A stretch of 64,000 nt of DNA, from contig NW_020825317.1 of assembly GCF_003286085.1 (NCBI RefSeq), forward strand, positions 3,968,001-4,032,000, given 5' to 3'. The position numbers and the translations under genes were made by a program. Below the pieces are notes generated by a model. It was not told where the DNA came from, did not search any database, and saw nothing but the letters and a program-made list of their open reading frames with translations. This document shows, piece after piece, positions 36,278 to 49,789 of this stretch. The stretch comes from Drosophila persimilis (taxonomy: Eukaryota > Arthropoda > Insecta > Diptera > Drosophilidae). How positions within the stretch are numbered: the stretch's first letter is position 1; each line of letters opens with the position of its first letter.

Positions 36278-36757
36278 AGCAACCCCTCGGCCATGCATCC
36301 CTCGGCATGTAACAGTGTCACCATAGATTGGGGTAATTTCATTGAGAGTTTTCTTTACTCCGCCCGACTACCATTAGCCAGCATCCATGGCAGAGATATG
36401 ACCGTGGCAGGACTGTCTCAGCTTTCTTTAGGCTGGGCACCAACACTGCCTCGGTCTTGTGGGGAGCGAGTTCGAGCCCGATCCTCTCCAGCCACCGACC
36501 CCTGCGGGACGCCTGCAAATATCTCCTATTGCTCCGTGCCAGCCTCGGTACCTGGGTGTGTCGAAAGTCTCTAGCGCCCAGCAGGATGCAGCTTCACATC
36601 GCCGTGTTAAACACGTTCTTAATGTCCAGCGTGACCATTATGCAGTGCTCCTTACCGCCACGTTTCCATCTAGTGGTGGCTATTCCACCACTCTACCAAC
36701 GGAATCAATCGTCGATCTGACCGCAGTGATAGGGCGTGTATGAGGGCTATGCTTATG
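36278..36757 (-). mobile_element. LINE C fragment (U4)
   Basis: Same subtype as U3. Confidence 0.6.
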
Positions 36758-36836
36758 CTTATGGTTGAGTATGCGTCGCTTACATATATAATGATAAATA
36801 CTAAAGGGATGATATAAATGAAATAGCTGCAAATGC

Positions 36837-37452
36837 ATTAGACTTATTGACCTCCAGCCATAGCTTATAGAAGTCAATTGATGAACAATTGCAACTTTTC
36901 TGTGGCAAGGTACGTCGGCTCCAGGGTATTAACAAGCCTATTCAAATCACCCCACTCAGCTTCACTTAATTTCATGTATCTTTTGAGGCGCCTTTCGCAA
37001 GAGTCTTCAAATGGTTGCTCAACATAGTGTACGTTGGGTTCCAACGAGCCTATTGAGTCCTGTACAGCCGACAGAACTTTTGCGGCGGTCACTAGGTCAT
37101 TACAGGCATTCTTCTCATCTTTACCCTTTACCACTGAAAAATTCTTTTTCTTTTCAGGCACTTCGGATTCTTTGGAATATGAATACTCGTAGAAGCCCTC
37201 AGGAACCGCAGGCGTCGGTCACCAACCGAACAGAGGCCCAGGGTATGGAGCAAGTCTCCCTGTTTCCAACACTTCCTCTAAGTGACACTTCACAACTTGG
37301 CTAAGGGATGCAAGCAAATTCCATCTTGAATCCGCATTCTTCTGTAGATGCTCCGACTTGAATAGGGGATTAGATTCAAGGCCAGACTGGAAAATGCGGC
37401 ACAGAACATTTCGAAGGAGATAAGTCAAGTCTCTCAATTGTTCCCACTAAAA
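36837..37452 (-). mobile_element. hAT-like fragment (U4)
   Basis: Same length as U1, no 12-bp duplication. Confidence 0.55.
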
Positions 37453-37813
37453 ACTCCACTAACATTATCCTACTTAGATATATGTACATATATTCAATAT
37501 TCGCATTGGGCTATATCTAAACTCCAATTCTATGACAATTTGGTTGCCTCGTTTTTCTTAATTTCTCTAACTTAGTTTCGACAAAATATCGAGCTATTCT
37601 AGCTTTCCCATTTGGGAATTAGTAAGTATGAATAGTAGCAAAATGTATAAGGCCATATTCATTGCTATGATTAGATGTACTCGTACGTTTGTAGGTGTTT
37701 AGATTCCGATGTAGATGTGGTAGCTGAGATTGCGATGGACATAAAATTGAAATTCATATCAATTGCTGTCAAAAGAAATTAGATAAAATACATAACAAAA
37801 AAAGAGCATTTTT

Positions 37814-38262
37814 TATACCCCCCCTTCCATAAAAAGTATATATGTATATTCTTGATCAGCATCAATAGTCGAGGGTCGATAGAGCCATGTCTGTCTGTCC
37901 GTCCGTCCGTTTGTCCCTCTCTATGAGCACCTAGTGATATGTATTTCAAAATTTCACCCCACCCTCTTCCGCCATCACAAAGGACGAAGATCTGTGGCAT
38001 CCACAATTTTGAACAATCATAGAGAATAACCATATCTACCAGATTGCCGAATCTGAAACCGATCGGATCATTATTATAACCAAACAAATCAATTTGCAGT
38101 GGCTACGCAGCGCCCGACGACACGTTCTGACTGATTTTCTGTCTCTCTCGCACGCACTCTTTGTCGTGTCGTTCGGTCTGGCGGAGGAAAGCCATACTGA
38201 CTAAGCTTCTGGCATAAATGTAGAGTCTCGGTCGCAGCAGCAACTCACAACGTTCCCCCTCG
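37814..38262 (-). mobile_element. Short HINE (U4)
   Basis: Same small loss as U3, with substitutions shared with U5 and U6 near 38057. Confidence 0.65.
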
Positions 38263-38267
38263 TTAGT

Positions 38268-38888
38268 GTTTACCTTTGTGTTCACATAAGGGACAACTCT
38301 TAGCCATCTTCCATGTTATTTGGTGTGGTTTCAGAATTGTAGTGTATTAAATATAATCAAATATTTAAATGGCTTTTTTTGTGTTCTGGCTCATTCTGCT
38401 TTGGTGGGATGGCTAATGGCTGCTGGCAGGCGATCGGCTGTCATTGCGTTGCACATCAATTTAATTTCTGTTAAAGAGATTTGATAAAATATAAAAAAGA
38501 AAACAAGATAATTATTTTGCGTTTACATTTGTGTTCAGATTATGCAAAACTCATAATCATTTTCTACACCCAATAGAATGAGTGGATTTTTAGTGTTGTG
38601 GTTTTCTTGCTGGCTTTTGATATCCAGATGCAGGTGCTGGGGCTTTGCTGCGATGGCGATGCACTTCAAATGTCAAGTCGTTATTTCTGTCAAATGAAAT
38701 TATGTAGATAATAAAAAAACAATAAACTTATTTGGCGTTTACATTTGTGTTTAAATTGGGCCCATCTCTCAGTCAGCATTAGTGTCCTTGGGTTACTGTG
38801 GCGTTGAATATTAAACATAGTCCAAAAAACAAATGGATTATTATGCTCTGGCTGGGTGGCTTTGGCTCTGGCTGGGATGGCTAATGGC
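38268..38888. repeat. Degenerate local direct repeats (U4)
   Basis: Same layout as U3. Confidence 0.55.
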
Positions 38889-38908
38889 TGATGGCTGACC
38901 GCTTAAGC

Positions 38909-39580
38909 TCAGAAGCCACGGTTCTCGTTGAGCTCCTTATGTGGTGTCAGATCCTTGGTGATCGAAAAGGGGGCTCCATCACGAAACATCTTGCAAATGA
39001 GAATGCCCAGATTCTTGGCATCATCGATGCCGGAGTAAGCACGTCCCTGGAAGGTCAGCCTCACATGTTCCAGGGCATTGTTGAAGCTGAAGGGACAATA
39101 CTTGTACCACTTCTTGTAGATGGCCCTCGCGTCTATCCACTGATTGAAGCAGGTTGGTTTACGTATATTCTTGCGTGCGCACTCCTTGGCCAGACAGATT
39201 CCAAAGTCCCAGTTCGTCCAGGTGACGAAGAAACAGTTTCCCTGTGGATTGGTCATACTCATCTTTGGTAGCACCAGGTTGCGGGCGCTCAATTCCTTCT
39301 TCAGCCATTCGATAAAGGAATTGAGTGCCGTCTGCAGTGGCACACCCGCCTCCACAGTCTTCTGCTGAATGCCCGTCAGACTGGTACAGTATTCGCTCAG
39401 CTGCGGCGACTCCACGGGCATCACGTACTTGTGAAACTCCGCCTCGACCATTCCCGTTTTCAGATTGACCAAAATGGCTGGGAACTCAATTATCTCCGAC
39501 AATCTAAATTGTTGAGCCGGTTGATTTTCCCAGCAGGTGGCCTCGAAGTCCACGGATATGGCATAAGTAAAAGGATGCAT
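38909..39580 (-). CDS. Snipper/ERI-1-like exonuclease, His182Tyr (U5 copy)
   Basis: A 223-residue ORF whose protein reads the same as the U4 copy, including Tyr182 and Ile193. The reading frame is open to the normal stop. Its 5' flank shares small changes with U4 and U6, among them a GTGGATTT variant just upstream of the DRE-like site. Confidence 0.78.
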   Translation of the reverse strand: MHPFTYAISVDFEATCWENQPAQQFRLSEIIEFPAILVNLKTGMVEAEFHKYVMPVESPQLSEYCTSLTGIQQKTVEAGVPLQTALNSFIEWLKKELSARNLVLPKMSMTNPQGNCFFVTWTNWDFGICLAKECARKNIRKPTCFNQWIDARAIYKKWYKYCPFSFNNALEHVRLTFQGRAYSGIDDAKNLGILICKMFRDGAPFSITKDLTPHKELNENRGF

Positions 39581-40054
39581 TGTAAACTTCTTGGATTTGC
39601 GTGAATTCTTTAACTTTCTTTAACTGGATCTGGACGAGCTCCTTTCAGGAATATTCTCTGATGTATTAGCCCAGTTGCTTTGTACACTTTTATGAAGGCC
39701 GACTTTGTTTGTGCAATTCCAATTGAATTCTTTTTCTTTGTAATGTAATATGCTGTCGCTTTTTTTGCCAGTGCTTGCTGTTTTTGCTGAGTAACGATAA
39801 CTTTTGACCTATCATTGCAATTTGTGGATTTATTCGATATCTATCGATTTTTAATAAAATGCAACTTTGTAGTACAATTGTCAGTCGGAAAATAAAGCGC
39901 AGTGAAAAGAAAAGTGTAGTGCCTTTTACGAAAAGGAACGTTGTGAGACGCAGCTACGGCCGCGATTTTAAATTTATACCCTAGCAATTAGTGCGAGTGA
40001 AAAACACATAGTATAGTGAGTGTGAGTGAGACGGCATATGTTGATATTGATTAA

Positions 40055-40286
40055 CCCTTAACAGGCCCGTGGGGTTTACAATTTTAAAATAAAATGATTT
40101 TACTGATACAGTAATATTTAAATTTTGTGCAGCCATTAATAATTTTGCTTCAAAATTTTTAGTAATATTAAAATGTTCTTTTACATAATATATAAATATT
40201 GCTTATAATTCTTTGTGTTTTTTTTTTATGCTATTTATATAATCTAATATGCAATATGTAATTTTTTTGAGGTTGGAACATAAGGG
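40055..40286. mobile_element. piggyBac-like MITE (U5)
   Basis: Complete, with TTAA at 40051-40054 and 40287-40290. Confidence 0.7.
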
Positions 40287-40448
40287 TTAACAACATATCA
40301 AAAAATTCGTCCATGAATAGTGTTGTGCTGCTCATGAGTAACGTTTACCCAACACTATCCGCATCAACAAGCAAGCATGCACTGACGATAAGGGACAACA
40401 CGAACGAGCTTCGGCTCTTGATGAGTCCGCCGTGTACAATTTCATTCT

Positions 40449-40695
40449 GCCCTACAATAAGTCAGTGCATACTGCACGATGAAGAGTGTGTGTGAGAGTG
40501 AGATAGATAGAGAGAGAGGGAGAGAGGGGGAGAGAGGGGGAGAGAGATAATGAAAATGAGTAAGCGCGTGAACGGCGTTGCGTAGCCATTGAAAATTAAT
40601 ATTTTCATTCCGGCGTAATAATAATCATTATCTGATCTGATCAAGATTTCCAGATTATTCTGGCTAGTTAGTTTTCTCGTATCTTCTGTTTATGC
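40449..40695. mobile_element. Diverged DINE-like piece with longer GA-rich run (U5)
   Basis: The GA-run is longer by one GGGGGAGAGA step, shared only with U6. Confidence 0.55.
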
Positions 40696-40703
40696 TCCAA
40701 ACC

Positions 40704-41620
40704 TCAATTGTAACGAACCTAAACGGGTCTACAAAACCGACCCCAACGCGAATTCCGACTAAGAACATTTAACAACATTTAAGACACCACATCCCCCACT
40801 TTTTCACTCGCCGCCAAGAGAATACCCCATAAAGTGACGACTAATAATACCCGGTCACGCGGATCCTCCACTCCGGTCCGAGCAACCGATCAGGTGCAGT
40901 CTTCCAGGTTCATCAACCGCGAAGACGATGACACACCTAGGAAGACCACGACGAGCACCAACGGACCCTAAGTCGGAGTGGAATAAACCAGGTCAACCCA
41001 CAACCGCCAAATCGGCGAAATGCGAGCCCGGCTCCGAGTCTAGACGTTACCCCGCAGAGTAACTTGGACTCACCGAAAACATAATAAGAAACGAAGAAAC
41101 GAATAAACGAATAAAAGCCAAACCAAGTATTTAAATAATATGAACAGCGTAGGTCATTACAATGGGTCGAGGCTCTGGCACTATTCCACTCTACGTCCCT
41201 AAGCACCTTTCGACTCACACCACAAGTGACTCTCGACCAGGCCCCGCTTCAATCTCTCTGCCACAGGCCAACCACAACGCCTCCGTTAAGGTTCCATCCA
41301 GCTATAAAATTCTTGTGGATTGACCTTGGACGTAACTGAGCTTACCTCAGCCGGAAATAGGTCCATCACACAATTATATTTCAAACGACGAGATTCTAAA
41401 AGAACTTTAAGCCCAAAGAGCAGTCGAGATTTTGAAATACACTCGCTAAGTCGATGGCAAAGCTACACCCACTAGAGAAATCCAGCTTATTTTGAACCTC
41501 TATAACTTACCAGGAATAATTCAAATTACATGGCACACCGCTTGTGTCAAATAATGTATCCATTACCCTATGAGATGCAAAAATTTCAAAAATATTGGTC
41601 ATACAGCAAAATACTAAATA
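40704..41620 (+). mobile_element. LINE D ORF1 remnant (U5)
   Basis: Same subtype as U4 and U6. Confidence 0.5.
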
Positions 41621-42845
41621 TCCAGGGCTTCCCCTGGAGTAGTGCGTAGCCCGCCAGTTATGCATAGCTCTGCCATGCGTTGAACTCTACTGTGTCTGTT
41701 GAGACAAGTTCGTTTGTCTAGGGCTGGCCACCATACTGCCATAGCCATAACTATACCATAACTATAGCTTCCGAACTATATACGGGGCCATTCCCCATTT
41801 TAGTCCGATTGCTTTCCTGCATGTATAGAGGTCCACTGTCCACTGTGCACTGTGCATTCTTTACTCTATCCTCTATCCGTTTTAGACGGGTTGACATTTG
41901 ACGGCCTGCATTTGTCTGCCCATCTCTAAATCGTCGTGCGATTACTTGTTATGTACCCACAGTTCGTTCACTGCCACGTTCCATAAAAGGGGCGAGAGGA
42001 CTCCGCCCTGTGGTCTTCACCCTTCCGAAAGGCATGCCGGGATGCACCCGTGGGAGAATACTCCCTCGTTAATTATTTTGAGCCAATTAATGGTTTTTGG
42101 TCCCACGTGAATCAGTTGGGCAGGGATAATGCCATCTGTCCCCGCAGACTTGTATGGTTTGAAACTTTTGATCGACCAGAAAATGTTCTCCTGGCTTAGC
42201 AGGTTCAGGATGGCATTTGAGCCGACAGAAGACGGCGCGCAGTATATGGGTCTGTTTTTATCGTAGTCAGGGTAGTGAGTATTAAGGAGCAGATTTAGCG
42301 ACTCATCGCTGGACGTGGTTCAAGATTGGTCGACATTCTTCAAGTAGCCCAGTCTGGGTGTAGTCTTCGAAAAAACTTACGTCAAGAGGCGCGTTTGGCT
42401 TTCCTAAGTTCTTTGTTGTAGATTGACAGACTGGCCTTGTAATCGGCCCAGTTTTGTTCAACGTTTTCAGCCTTAGCTTTATTGAAGAGTCTCCGGGGAG
42501 CTTTCCGGAGTTCGCCCAGTTTCGGAGTCTACCATTCAGGTTTCTTCCGGCCTCTGTTCTTGCCAGAGGGGCAGGATTTATCGAGCGCTTTAATGCAGGC
42601 GTCGGTGAAGCTCTCCTCCTCAGGTGGGGACTCAGGGAGAACACGACAAAGGCAGTCAGAGTACCGAGTCCAATTTGTCCGCCTGCGGGTCCGGAATTGA
42701 ACTGGCTTCGTTAATGAAAAGGAGAATACAGTTTCCATGTTACTCTGGTCCAAGAAGGAGTGTTTTTCCAGGACCCTCCAGGTTACAATTTTTCCCTCTA
42801 TCTCATGAGAGGCAAGCGTGTGGTCCAGGACCTCCTTGTGGTTTT
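41621..42845 (-). mobile_element. LINE A fragment (U5)
   Basis: Same indel pattern as U4. Confidence 0.65.
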
Positions 42846-43950
42846 TATACCCGATACTCAAAATGAGTATTGGGGTAAAAAAGGATGTGTGTAACGTCCA
42901 GAAGGAATCGTTTCCGACCCCATAAAGTATATATATTCTTGATCAGCATCAATAGCCGAGGCGATTGAGCCATGTCCGTCTGTCCGTCCGTCCGTCTGTC
43001 CGTCTGCCCGTTCGTCCGTCTGTCCGTCCCCTTCAGCGCCTAGTGCTCAAAGACTATAAGAGCTAGAGCAATGATGTTTTGGATTCAGACTTCTGTGATA
43101 TGTCACTGCTTCAAGAATATTTCAAAACTTTGCCCCGCCCACTTTCGCCCCCACAAAGAGCGAAAATCTGTGGCATCCACAATTTCGACGATACGAAAAA
43201 ACTAAAAACGCAGAATCGTAGAAGATGATTATATCTTCTAGAGTGCAAAATCTGAACCAGATCGTATAATTATTATAGCCAGAATCAAGAAAACAATTTC
43301 ATTCTTTCTCGCTCTGTCTCTTTTTAACACACAGGTTTCATGGTCGCTTTTGCCAATTGCAAAATATGAGTGCAAGGATCTCAGAACCTATAAGAGCCAG
43401 AGCAACCAAATTTGGTATCCACACTCCTGTGATATCGGACCTTGACCGTTTCGTGTCCAAATTTCGCCACACCCCCTTCCGCCCCCGCAAAGGACGAAAA
43501 TCTGGGGCATCCACAAATCTCAGAGACTATTATTGCTAGAGTAACCAAATTTGGTATTCGCACTTCTGTTAGATCTCACTATAAAACGTATATCTCAAAA
43601 TTTCGCCGCACCCCCTTCCGCGCCCACAAAGGACGAAAATCTGTTGCATTCACAATATTACACATTCGAGAAAACTAAAAACGCAGAATCATAGATAATG
43701 ACCATATCTATCAGATTGCTGAATCTGGATCAGATCGGATCATTTTTGTAGCCAAAAGCAAGAAATCAATTTGCAGTGGCTACGCAGCGCCCGACGTCAC
43801 GCTCAGACTGATTTTCTGTCTCTCTCGCACGCACTCTTTGTCGTGTCGTTTAATATTAGCCGCCTCTGCCGGAGGAGAGCCATACTGACTAAGTATCGGG
43901 TATAAATGTAGAGTTGCGGTGTCCGCAGCAACTCACAACGTTCCCCCTCG
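42846..43950 (-). mobile_element. HINE, long form (U5)
   Basis: 1105 bp; same site as U1 and U4. Confidence 0.7.
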
Positions 43951-44062
43951 TTTTTTATGCCTATTATATCTGTATTTTATATTTATAGATGCCATAACTG
44001 TAGATACGGGGACTGGATCAGCTGAAGTCCAGATTAGGAAGGCTCTACAGCTGCAAAAAAAA

Positions 44063-44404
44063 CGAGGGGGAACGTTGTGAGTTGCTGCGGACACCGGAAG
44101 TGGGCGGGGCAAAGCTTTGAATAATTTTTGGAGCAGTGACATATCACATAAGTCTAGATCCAGAACATCGTTGCTCTAGCTCTTATAGTCCATGAGCATT
44201 AGGCGCTGAAGGGGACGGACAGACGGACGGACGGACAGACGGACGAACGGACAGACAGACATGGCTCAATCGACTTGGCTATTGATGCTGATCAAGAATA
44301 TATATACTTTATGGGGTCGGAAACGATTCCTTCCGGACGTTACACACATACAGTTTTACCACAAATCTAATATACCCCAATACTCATTTTGAGTATCGGG
44401 TATA
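44063..44404 (+). mobile_element. HINE, internally deleted 342-bp copy (U5)
   Basis: Same length, site and internal deletion as in U4, so both units inherit one insertion. Confidence 0.7.
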
Positions 44405-44647
44405 AAAAAACGTTTCTTCAAAAACAGTACCACCGCGAACCGCAGACCTTAATTAGTAAATTTAAAAACTAAAATGAAATATATAATAAAAGAAAAATTT
44501 AAATATGAAATGAAATGAAGATTGATAACCTACTTCATGGGTATCCATTTCACTAGCTACTACATGGGTACTCATTTCACTAGCTACTAGACGAGTACAC
44601 ATAGCACTTGTTCGGGGGTAAACGATGTGGTATCGCTGGTCCCCATG

Positions 44648-45503
44648 TCGTAGGACATTGCGGGTAAAAATGGAAATGATGAAAAGCATTGTTAAGGGTT
44701 AGTAAAGAAAGTACCCCTGGTCTTTTAGGGAGTGGTGATATCACCACCTCCGAACTAGTTCCCAGTACTGCTGGGGTACGATGCGCTAATAGCGTCTCCG
44801 ACTGGCCAGCCACCGCCACACCAATCTGATACAGAACAGAGTCACCATCCAGTAGGGTGTGTCTGACGGCCACAATGACCCCACCTTCTCTGCAGCGCTT
44901 CGTCTTGGCACAATCTCTGTCCTTACGAAACACCTGGAAAAGGTTAGGATCGAAGTATTCGTTGTCGAAAAAGCTTGAATTGAGCCAGGCTTCAAACAAA
45001 ATGACAACGTCGAAGTCACACGTAGAGGTAGCCAAGCTGAGTGTTCCACATAAGAGTGCACGACGGCCTGCTGACTCTTCGTCAAAAAAGTGCAAGCAGA
45101 ATATTTTGTGGAGAAGCGGCGATCATAAAACCAAAGGGGTTTCACTGGGGTTTTTTTTGAAGTGGATGAACCTGGAGCTTTCTGAGTCAGCGTGGACGTC
45201 CGCAGTGGCACAGCTGCACACAGATTAATTGCCGTCAAATCAGCTTCCTCATCAGGCCTCTGTCTATGCGCGAAACCCTTACCGATACTGGCCAGAATCT
45301 ATCATCAAAGACCACGGGGAACCCCAGATAACGCAGATAGATCAGCATCTCGCTTAACCAATTTCAGGAAAGAAATTTCCTCCTCCGGCATCTTGAGTTT
45401 ATCGGCAACATATTTCACCACCGCCTCTGGCCCCGTCGCGGTAGCAAATTTACCAATATGCAGGTATGCCATAACAAATTAGGCAGATTTTTCAAAAGTT
45501 TAT
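44648..45503 (-). mobile_element. LINE B fragment with linker deletion (U5)
   Basis: About 230 bp is lost at 45040, which joins linker and endonuclease into one 150-171-codon open stretch in two frames. This is a by-product of the deletion, not a gene. Confidence 0.62.
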
Positions 45504-45602
45504 CTGAACGCAGTGAGAAGTCACTAATGACTACTTAATTTAAATTAAATTTAATTTAAACTGGAGGTCGGCAGGTATCCAGAGTCCGTATATTAGCAAT
45601 CG

Positions 45603-46082
45603 AGCAACCCCTCGGCCATGCATCCCTCGGCATGTAACAGTGTCACCATAGATTGGGGTAATTTCATTGAGAGTTTTCTTTACTCCGCCCGACTACCATT
45701 AGCCAGCATCCATGGCAGAGATATGACCGTGGCAGGACTGTCTCAGCTTTCTTTAGGCTGGGCACCAACACTGCCTCGGTCTTGTGGGGAGCGAGTTCGA
45801 GCCCGATCCTCTCCAGCCACCGACCCCTGCGGGACGCCTGCAAATATCTCCTATTGCTCCGTGCCAGCCTCGGTACCTGGGTGTGTCGAAAGTCTCTAGC
45901 GCCCAGCAGGATGCAGCTTCACATCGCCGTGTTAAACACGTTCTTAATGTCCAGCGTGACCATTATGCAGTGCTCCTTACCGCCACGTTTCCATCTAGTG
46001 GTGGCTATTCCACCACTCTACCAACGGAATCAATCGTCGATCTGACCGCAGTGATAGGGCGTGTATGAGGGCTATGCTTATG
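45603..46082 (-). mobile_element. LINE C fragment (U5)
   Basis: Same subtype as U3. Confidence 0.6.
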
Positions 46083-46161
46083 CTTATGGTTGAGTATGCG
46101 TCGCTTACATATATAATGATAAATACTAAAGGGATGATATAAATGAAATAGCTGCAAATGC

Positions 46162-46777
46162 ATTAGACTTATTGACCTCCAGCCATAGCTTATAGAAGTC
46201 AATTGATGAACAATTGCAACTTTTCTGTGGCAAGGTACGTCGGCTCCAGGGTATTAACAAGCCTATTCAAATCACCCCACTCAGCTTCACTTAATTTCAT
46301 GTATCTTTTGAGGCGCCTTTCGCAAGAGTCTTCAAATGGTTGCTCAACATAGTGTACGTTGGGTTCCAACGAGCCTATTGAGTCCTGTACAGCCGACAGA
46401 ACTTTTGCGGCGGTCACTAGGTCATTACAGGCATTCTTCTCATCTTTACCCTTTACCACTGAAAAATTCTTTTTCTTTTCAGGCACTTCGGATTCTTTGA
46501 AATATGAATACTCGTAGAAGCCCTCAGGAACCGCAGGCGTCGGTCACCAACCGAACAGAGGCCCAGGGTATGGAGCAAGTCTCCCTGTTTCCAACACTTC
46601 CTCTAAGTGACACTTCACAACTTGGCTAAGGGATGCAAGCAAATTCCATCTTGAATCCGCATTCTTCTGTAGATGCTCCGACTTGAATAGGGGATTAGAT
46701 TCAAGGCCAGACTGGAAAATGCGGCACAGAACATTTCGAAGGAGATAAGTCAAGTCTCTCAATTGTTCCCACTAAAA
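46162..46777 (-). mobile_element. hAT-like fragment (U5)
   Basis: Same form as U4. Confidence 0.55.
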
Positions 46778-47145
46778 ACTCCACTAACATTATCCTACTT
46801 AGATATATGTACATATATTCAATATTCGCATTGGGCTATATCTAAACTCCAATTCTATGACAATTTGGTTGCCTCGTTTTTCTTAATTTCTCTAACTTAG
46901 TTTCGACAAAATATCGAGCTATTCTAGCTTTCCCATTTGGGAATTAGTAAGTATGAATAGTAGCAAAATGTATATGCTATAAGGTCATATTCATTGCTAT
47001 GATTAGATGTACTCGTACATTTGTAGGTGTTTAGATTCCGATGTAGATGTGGTAGCTGAGATTGCGATGGACATCAAATTGAAATTCATATCAATTGCTG
47101 TCAAAAGAAATTAGATAAAATACATAACAAAAAAAGAGCATTTTT

Positions 47146-47603
47146 TATACCCCCCTTTCCATAAGGAACCTATAAAGTATATATGTATATTCTTGATCAG
47201 CATCAATAGTCGAGGGTCGATAGAGCCATGTCTGTCTGTCCGTCCGTCCGTTTGTCCCTCTCTATGAGCACCTAGTGATATGTATTTCAAAATTTCACCC
47301 CACCCTCTTCCGCCATCACAAAGGACGAAGATCTGTGGCATCCACAATTTTGAACAATCATAGAGAATAACCATATCTACCAGATTGCCGAATCTGAAAC
47401 CGATCGGATCATTATTATAACCAAACAAATCAATTTGCAGTGGCTACGCAGCGCCCGACGACACGTTCTGACTGATTTTCTGTCTCTCTCGCACGCACTC
47501 TTTGTCGTGTCGTTCGGTCTGGCGGAGGAAAGCCATACTGACTAAGCTTCTGGCATAAATGTAGAGTCTCGGTCGCAGCAGCAACTCACAACGTTCCCCC
47601 TCG
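47146..47603 (-). mobile_element. Short HINE (U5)
   Basis: Full 458-bp form, like U1. Confidence 0.65.
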
Positions 47604-47608
47604 TTAGT

Positions 47609-48229
47609 GTTTACCTTTGTGTTCACATAAGGGACAACTCTTAGCCATCTTCCATGTTATTTGGTGTGGTTTCAGAATTGTAGTGTATTAAATATAATCA
47701 AATATATAAATGGCTTTTTTTGTGTTCTGGCTCATTCTGCTTTGGTGGGATGGCTAATGGCTGCTGGCAGGCGATCGGCTGTCATTGCGTTGCACATCAA
47801 TTTAATTTCTGTTAAAGAGATTTGATAAAATATAAAAAAGAAAACAAGATAATTATTTTGCGTTTACATTTGTGTTCAGATTATGCAAAACTCATAATCA
47901 TTTTCTACACCCAATAGAATGAGTGGATTTTTAGTGTTGTGGTTTTCTTGCTGGCTTTTGATATCCAGATGCAGGTGCTGGGGCTTTGCTGCGATGGCGA
48001 TGCACTTCAAATGTCAAGTCGTTATTTCTGTCAAATGAAATTATGTAGATAATAAAAAAACAATAAACTTATTTGGCGTTTACATTTGTGTTTAAATTGG
48101 GCCCATCTCTCAGTCAGCATTAGTGTCCTTGGGTTACTGTGGCGTTGAATATTAAACATAGTCCAAAAAACAAATGGATTATTATGCTCTGGCTGGGTGG
48201 CTTTGGCTCTGGCTGGGATGGCTAATGGC
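47609..48229. repeat. Degenerate local direct repeats (U5)
   Basis: Same layout as U3. Confidence 0.55.
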
Positions 48230-48249
48230 TGATGGCTGACCGCTTAAGC

Positions 48250-48921
48250 TCAGAAGCCACGGTTCTCGTTGAGCTCCTTATGTGGTGTCAGATCCTTGGT
48301 GATCGAAAAGGGGGCTCCATCACGAAACATCTTGCAAATGAGAATGCCCAGATTCTTGGCATCATCGATGCCGGAGTAAGCACGTCCCTGGAAGGTCAGC
48401 CTCACATGTTCCAGGGCATTGTTGAAGCTGAAGGGACAATACTTGTACCACTTCTTGTAGATGGCCCTCGCGTCTATCCACTGATTGAAGCAGGTTGGTT
48501 TACGTATATTCTTGCGTGCGCACTCCTTGGCCAGACAGATTCCAAAGTCCCAGTTCGTCCAGGTGACGAAGAAACAGTTTCCCTGTGGATTGGTCATACT
48601 CATCTTTGGTAGCACCAGGTTGCGGGCGCTCAATTCCTTCTTCAGCCATTCGATAAAGGAATTGAGTGCCGTCTGCAGTGGCACACCCGCCTCCACAGTC
48701 TTCTGCTGAATGCCCGTCAGACTGGTACAGTATTCGCTCAGCTGCGGCGACTCCACGGGCATCACGTACTTGTGAAACTCCGCCTCGACCATTCCCGTTT
48801 TCAGATTGACCAAAATGGCTGGGAACTCAATTATCTCCGACAATCTAAATTGTTGAGCCGGTTGATTTTCCCAGCAGGTGGCCTCGAAGTCCACGGATAT
48901 GGCATAAGTAAAAGGATGCAT
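48250..48921 (-). CDS. Snipper/ERI-1-like exonuclease, His182Tyr (U6 copy)
   Basis: A 223-residue ORF with Tyr182 and Ile193, the same protein type as U4 and U5. Motif I and motif II acidic residues are kept. It lies between the U5 local repeat on its 3' side and the U6 MITE on its 5' side. Confidence 0.78.
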   Translation of the reverse strand: MHPFTYAISVDFEATCWENQPAQQFRLSEIIEFPAILVNLKTGMVEAEFHKYVMPVESPQLSEYCTSLTGIQQKTVEAGVPLQTALNSFIEWLKKELSARNLVLPKMSMTNPQGNCFFVTWTNWDFGICLAKECARKNIRKPTCFNQWIDARAIYKKWYKYCPFSFNNALEHVRLTFQGRAYSGIDDAKNLGILICKMFRDGAPFSITKDLTPHKELNENRGF

Positions 48922-49395
48922 TGTAAACTTCTTGGATTTGCGTGAATTCTTTAACTTTCTTTAACTGGATCTGGACGAGCTCCTTTCAGGAATATTCTCT
49001 GATGTATTAGCCCAGTTGCTTTGTACACTTTTATGAAGGCCGACTTTGTTTGTGCAATTCCAATTGAATTCTTTTTCTTTGTAATGTAATATGCTGTCGC
49101 TTTTTTTGCCAGTGCTTGCTGTTTTTGCTGAGTAACGATAACTTTTGACCTATCATTGCAATTTGTGGATTTATTCGATATCTATCGATTTTTAATAAAA
49201 TGCGACTTTGTAGTACAATTGTCAGTCGGAAAATAAAGCGCAGTGAAAAGAAAAGTGTAGTGCCTTTTACGAAAAGGAACGTTGTGAGACGCAGCTACGG
49301 CCGCGATTTTAAATTTATACCCTAGCAATTAGTGCGAGTGAAAAACACATAGTATAGTGAGTGTGAGTGAGACGGCATATGTTGATATTGATTAA

Positions 49396-49627
49396 CCCTT
49401 AACAGGCCCGTGGGGTTTACAATTTTAAAATAAAATGATTTTACTGATACAGTAATATTTAAATTTTGTGCAGCCATTAATAATTTTGCTTCAAAATTTT
49501 TAGTAATATTAAAATGTTCTTTTACATAATATATAAATATTGCTTATAATTCTTTGTGTTTTTTTTTTATGCTATTTATATAATCTAATATGCAATATGT
49601 AATTTTTTTGAGGTTGGAACATAAGGG
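49396..49627. mobile_element. piggyBac-like MITE (U6)
   Basis: Complete, with TTAA at 49392-49395 and 49628-49631. Confidence 0.7.
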
Positions 49628-49789
49628 TTAACAACATATCAAAAAATTCGTCCATGAATAGTGTTGTGCTGCTCATGAGTAACGTTTACCCAACACTATC
49701 CGCATCAACAAGCAAGCATGCACTGACGATAAGGGACAACACGAACGAGCTTCGGCTCTTGATGAGTCCGCCGTGTACAATTTCATTCT

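Larger units (their letters stand above)
29437..38908. repeat. Duplicated unit U4
   Basis: Full order, about 9.5 kb. It has lost about 70 bp just before the MITE (near 30500) and gained a second, internally deleted HINE at 34508-34849. It is closest to U5 by shared indels in LINE D and LINE A. Confidence 0.9.
38909..48249. repeat. Duplicated unit U5
   Basis: Full order, 9.3 kb. It shares the second HINE insertion with U4 but shares the deletion inside LINE B (junction near 45040) with U6. That combination does not fit a simple branching history. Confidence 0.9.

Noticed and set aside
44580-45238. Open stretches of 150 to 171 codons on the minus strand in U5 (and U6)
   Set aside because: They are a by-product of a deletion that joins two parts of LINE B, not a gene.
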